Source of the DNA: Anaerolineae bacterium
GTDB taxonomy: Bacteria > Chloroflexota > Anaerolineae > J102
NCBI GenBank assembly: GCA_026985975.1
Contig: JALSPL010000496.1
Span: forward strand, 1-25,870
DNA: 25,870 bases
Direction of reading: 5' to 3'
Shown: positions 23,618 through 25,870 of the stretch, piece by piece
Position numbering within the stretch: position 1 is the stretch's first letter
Layout: the number at the start of each line of letters is the position of its first letter
Translations under genes and position numbers: made by a program
Notes under the pieces: generated by a model
What the model was told of the DNA's origin: nothing
Databases searched by the model: none
What the model saw: only the letters and a program-made list of their open reading frames with translations

Positions 23618-24407
23618 AATGTTCCTCGGTATGGGAGTTGGGGGCGGACGGCCGCGCGTCATAGACGCCGCGACGGTCGTTCAGGCGAATGGTAATGACA
23701 TCCCAGAACATGCGCCAGGTGTCTTTCATGGGGTCCACGCGGCTGTCTTCGTCGAAATACCAGTTGATGGGCACCTCCACCACTTTTTTGCCCCGCTTGA
23801 GGGCGATGTAAAGCGCTTCCACATCAAAAGTCCAGCCGGTGATGGTCTGATAAGCGAAAATCTCCCGGGCCGTTTCTCGTTTGAACATCTTGAATCCGGC
23901 CTGTGTGTCATCAAAACCGGGCACGGCCAGGGTGCGGACGATGAAGTTGAACACCCGGCCCATGAGATGCCGATAGCCAGGCTCGCCAAAGCGATGCGCG
24001 CCGGGCGCTTCGCGGCTGCCGATGGCCACATCGTAGCCATCCAGTTGCGGCGGCAAAAACTTTTCCACTTCGGCGATGGGCATGGAAAGATCGGAGTCAC
24101 AGATAAAAAGATAGTCCCCCGCGCCCTCATAAACCCCCGCCTTCACCGCTGCGCCCTTGCCCTTTTCGCTGTGGATGACGCGGATGCCGGGATGCTCGCG
24201 GGCGAAGGCCTCCGCCACCTCGGTGGTGCGGTCGCTGCTGCCGTTTTCCACGATGATGATCTCCACGCCATAGGGCGCGGTTTGGCGCCAGGCCAGGATT
24301 TTCTCCATGGAACCGGGCAGCCGCTGCGCCTCATTGTAGGCGGGGATGATAATGCTCAATAACGGCGGTTTTCGAGAAGATGGGGCGGGGATAGTGTTGG
24401 CGTTCAT
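23610..24407 (-). CDS. GT2 glycosyltransferase, ALG5-like (polyprenyl-phosphate glucosyltransferase type)
   Basis: The 265-residue GT-A protein has LSIIIPAYNEAQRLP (17-31), VENGSSD (53-59), the metal-binding CDSDLSMP (103-110), GSREAPGAHR (130-139) and DTQAGFKMF (167-175). These match dolichyl-phosphate beta-glucosyltransferase (ALG5) and bacterial homologues, which load a hexose from a nucleotide sugar on polyprenyl phosphate. Asn in place of the usual Asp in V-D-D-GSSD is a family variant. The ATG overlaps the DUF92 stop by 4 nt. Confidence 0.9.
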   Translation of the reverse strand: MNANTIPAPSSRKPPLLSIIIPAYNEAQRLPGSMEKILAWRQTAPYGVEIIIVENGSSDRTTEVAEAFAREHPGIRVIHSEKGKGAAVKAGVYEGAGDYLFICDSDLSMPIAEVEKFLPPQLDGYDVAIGSREAPGAHRFGEPGYRHLMGRVFNFIVRTLAVPGFDDTQAGFKMFKRETAREIFAYQTITGWTFDVEALYIALKRGKKVVEVPINWYFDEDSRVDPMKDTWRMFWDVITIRLNDRRGVYDARPSAPNSHTEEHYD

Positions 24408-25270
24408 GAAAGTAAAACAGGAAGGGAAAGAAGAATGGCGGCCAATGCGCCCGCACAGGCGGCAAGAAAATTGACCGCGTCATTATTCATCCACGAAAAA
24501 CCGCGAATGACGCGGGTGGGGTGACCGCAAGAATGAATGGCTTGCTCCGCGGCCATCTGACAACGTTCGCAATAATACAACCGCTGTAGCGTCGCGCCCA
24601 AAAATGAATCGGCCAATGAACCGACGAAACCGGCCAAAGGCAAAACCAGCAGCAGAAAACGATCCTGCCAGAACCATTGGCCCGTGGTGAGCAACGAAGC
24701 GGCTTGAATCAGGCTGAAGATCATCAGCCCCATGAATGCGCCGCCCGCCAGGCTGGCCGCCAGGCCCGCAGCGGTGACGCCGCCGGAAACGCCCGGCTGA
24801 GTGGGCTGTCCGTTGGTGATGAGCCGGGGCTGCCGGCCGGAGAGCATACCCAGCTCGGTGGCCCAGGTGTCGGCCGCAGCCGCGGCCAACGAACCGAAAT
24901 AAGCCAGGGTGAGATAAGGATACCAGGACGAATCATGCCCCCAAAAGCCCACAGCCAGGGCCATGAGCAGGGCGACGCCGCCGTTGGCCAGGGTCTGGGC
25001 GAAGTCGCGGGGCCCGGTCTTGCCCAGAGCCGCGGTCGCTTGCGCCTTGCGGGCGTTGGTCAGCCGGGAAAGCAGGCTGCTGCTGACGAAAAAGAGGATG
25101 AGTGCGCCCGCCCACACCAGCCCGCCGAAACCGAAGACCAGGCCGCCGATGAGGGTCGCTCCCAGGGCGCCGCCGGGCGTCAGCGCCCTGCTGCGCCAGC
25201 CCGCCAGCCCGACCAGGCCCGCCAGCAGAAAGCCCGCGGCCAACATGACCGCGGAACCGGAAGGTGGCAT
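24404..25270 (-). CDS. DUF92 integral membrane protein (TMEM19/VTE6-like)
   Basis: The 288-residue product has six or seven helices and the DUF92 motifs TGPRDFAQTLANGGVA, AADTWATELG, GVSGGVT, GSLADSFLGATLQ and NNDAVNFL. A cysteine pair (CERC) and CGH lie in a cytoplasmic loop, as in many cyanobacterial and Chloroflexota members. Plant VTE6 of this family is a phytyl-phosphate kinase, so a prenyl-phosphate substrate is plausible; its overlap with an ALG5-like gene fits polyprenyl-phosphate metabolism. This is inference. Confidence 0.9.
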   Translation of the reverse strand: MPPSGSAVMLAAGFLLAGLVGLAGWRSRALTPGGALGATLIGGLVFGFGGLVWAGALILFFVSSSLLSRLTNARKAQATAALGKTGPRDFAQTLANGGVALLMALAVGFWGHDSSWYPYLTLAYFGSLAAAAADTWATELGMLSGRQPRLITNGQPTQPGVSGGVTAAGLAASLAGGAFMGLMIFSLIQAASLLTTGQWFWQDRFLLLVLPLAGFVGSLADSFLGATLQRLYYCERCQMAAEQAIHSCGHPTRVIRGFSWMNNDAVNFLAACAGALAAILLSLPVLLS

Positions 25271-25276
25271 CGTTTT

Positions 25277-25870
25277 TCAGCCCCCGATAGCCAAGGCCAT
25301 GAGATTGGAGGCGATAAAAAACGTCGCGATCTGTAAAATGACGGAAATGCTCCACAGCAGATAGCTGAGATTGCGCTGATACTCGTAAAGGGCAAAGCCA
25401 ATAGCGGCATTGAGAAAACCAATGACCAGGGCGATGCCCGGCATCAGAAAAATAGAGCGGCGAGGACTGAGCAGATCGGGAGCGCCGGCAGTGTTGAAAT
25501 GCAGGGCGATGGTGGCGGGAAGTTGAGGATAGCGCCAGATGACAGAGGCCAAAACCAACCATCCCAACAGCAACCCGCCAAAGAGCAGCCCCTGCGCCAG
25601 GCGGTCGTGCAGCAGCCAGTGCTGCCGCCAGGGGGCCAGATAGATGACCGGCTTCAGCCTGCGGGCGGGGCCAAACTCACGCCGTTGCTCATAGGCCGCC
25701 ACGAAATCATCGGGATGTTGAGGAGAAATGAGGTAGGTCTCCTCATCGGCGCTGATGGCCAGGCAGTGCGCCGGAGGTTGGGTTGCGTAGCTCAACAGAT
25801 GATTTTCGGCGTCGAATTGCACCCACTGTCCGGGCCAGCGCCACCAGACCGGGCGCAACGAGATGTCGGC
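25277..25870 (-). CDS. DUF1648-type membrane protein, N-terminus beyond window
   Basis: The frame is open to the right edge, so the protein is truncated at its N-terminus (198 codons seen). A soluble part with repeated Trp/Pro is followed by three helices. The segment LPATIALHFNTAGAPDLLSP between the first two is the DUF1648 signature (P-x-HFN-x-G-x-PD). The family is found in SdpI-like immunity and other membrane proteins; no role can be given. It ends 6 nt before the DUF92 start and is the first visible gene of the operon. Confidence 0.75.
   Translation of the reverse strand, partial: ADISLRPVWWRWPGQWVQFDAENHLLSYATQPPAHCLAISADEETYLISPQHPDDFVAAYEQRREFGPARRLKPVIYLAPWRQHWLLHDRLAQGLLFGGLLLGWLVLASVIWRYPQLPATIALHFNTAGAPDLLSPRRSIFLMPGIALVIGFLNAAIGFALYEYQRNLSYLLWSISVILQIATFFIASNLMALAIGG

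Overview
The window is about 25.9 kb of GC-rich bacterial chromosome. Gene content suggests a Chloroflexota genome (Anaerolineae/Caldilineae-like): a two-component-regulator-type propeller fused to an ATPase, a DUF2723 membrane glycosyltransferase, a second membrane glycosyltransferase-like protein with a C-terminal ILEI domain, a DUF92 protein beside an ALG5-like glycosyltransferase, and heavy intergenic repeat load. This assignment is an inference; no rRNA gene or phylogenetic marker was compared. I see no tRNA, rRNA, CRISPR array, IS transposase or prophage gene.

Layout. 1-2.1 kb: a left-truncated membrane-anchored protein faces a two-gene unit (ChrB C-terminal-type protein and TIGR01777 epimerase) driven by a near-consensus promoter. 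2.1-2.7 kb: a gene-free stretch where three unrelated hairpin elements alternate with copies of a ~52-bp direct repeat. 2.7-8.3 kb: propeller-ATPase sensor, CPBP membrane protease, and a secreted GH39-like glycoside hydrolase. 8.3-13.6 kb: two large polytopic glycan-related membrane proteins on the minus strand, separated by a four-helix-bundle (S23-type) gene framed by inverted heptanucleotide arrays. 13.7-16.2 kb: PP2C phosphatase and an FFLEELY-motif protein. 16.2-20.2 kb: minus-strand housekeeping block infC-rpmI-rplT-TrmH methyltransferase-metF, with comF upstream. 20.4-22.1 kb: a 54-residue Flp-type pilin-like gene, a DPM1-type glycosyltransferase and a ThiS/MoaD-like carrier. 22.3-25.9 kb: a tightly overlapping minus-strand operon (DUF1648 protein, DUF92, ALG5-like GT2, TPR protein, phosphoribosyltransferase).

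The most unusual content is in the repeats. One 151-bp element with terminal inverted repeats occurs three times at exactly the same length. A second class consists of inverted arrays of short units (7-mers or 10-mers). Four heptamer elements have unrelated unit sequences but the same layout, and one of them brackets the S23-type gene. Two of the heptamer elements, plus an octamer repeat, lie inside one membrane-protein gene and are kept in frame. Long and short forms of a hairpin element, with and without an S23-type ORF, recall the intervening sequences of 23S rRNA. The link is inference, but it is the best candidate here for an undescribed system.

Other points of note: infC appears to start at AUA; several genes sit 7-9 nt behind an extended -10 box and look leaderless; and an ILEI (FAM3/POMGNT1-type) domain ends a bacterial membrane protein.
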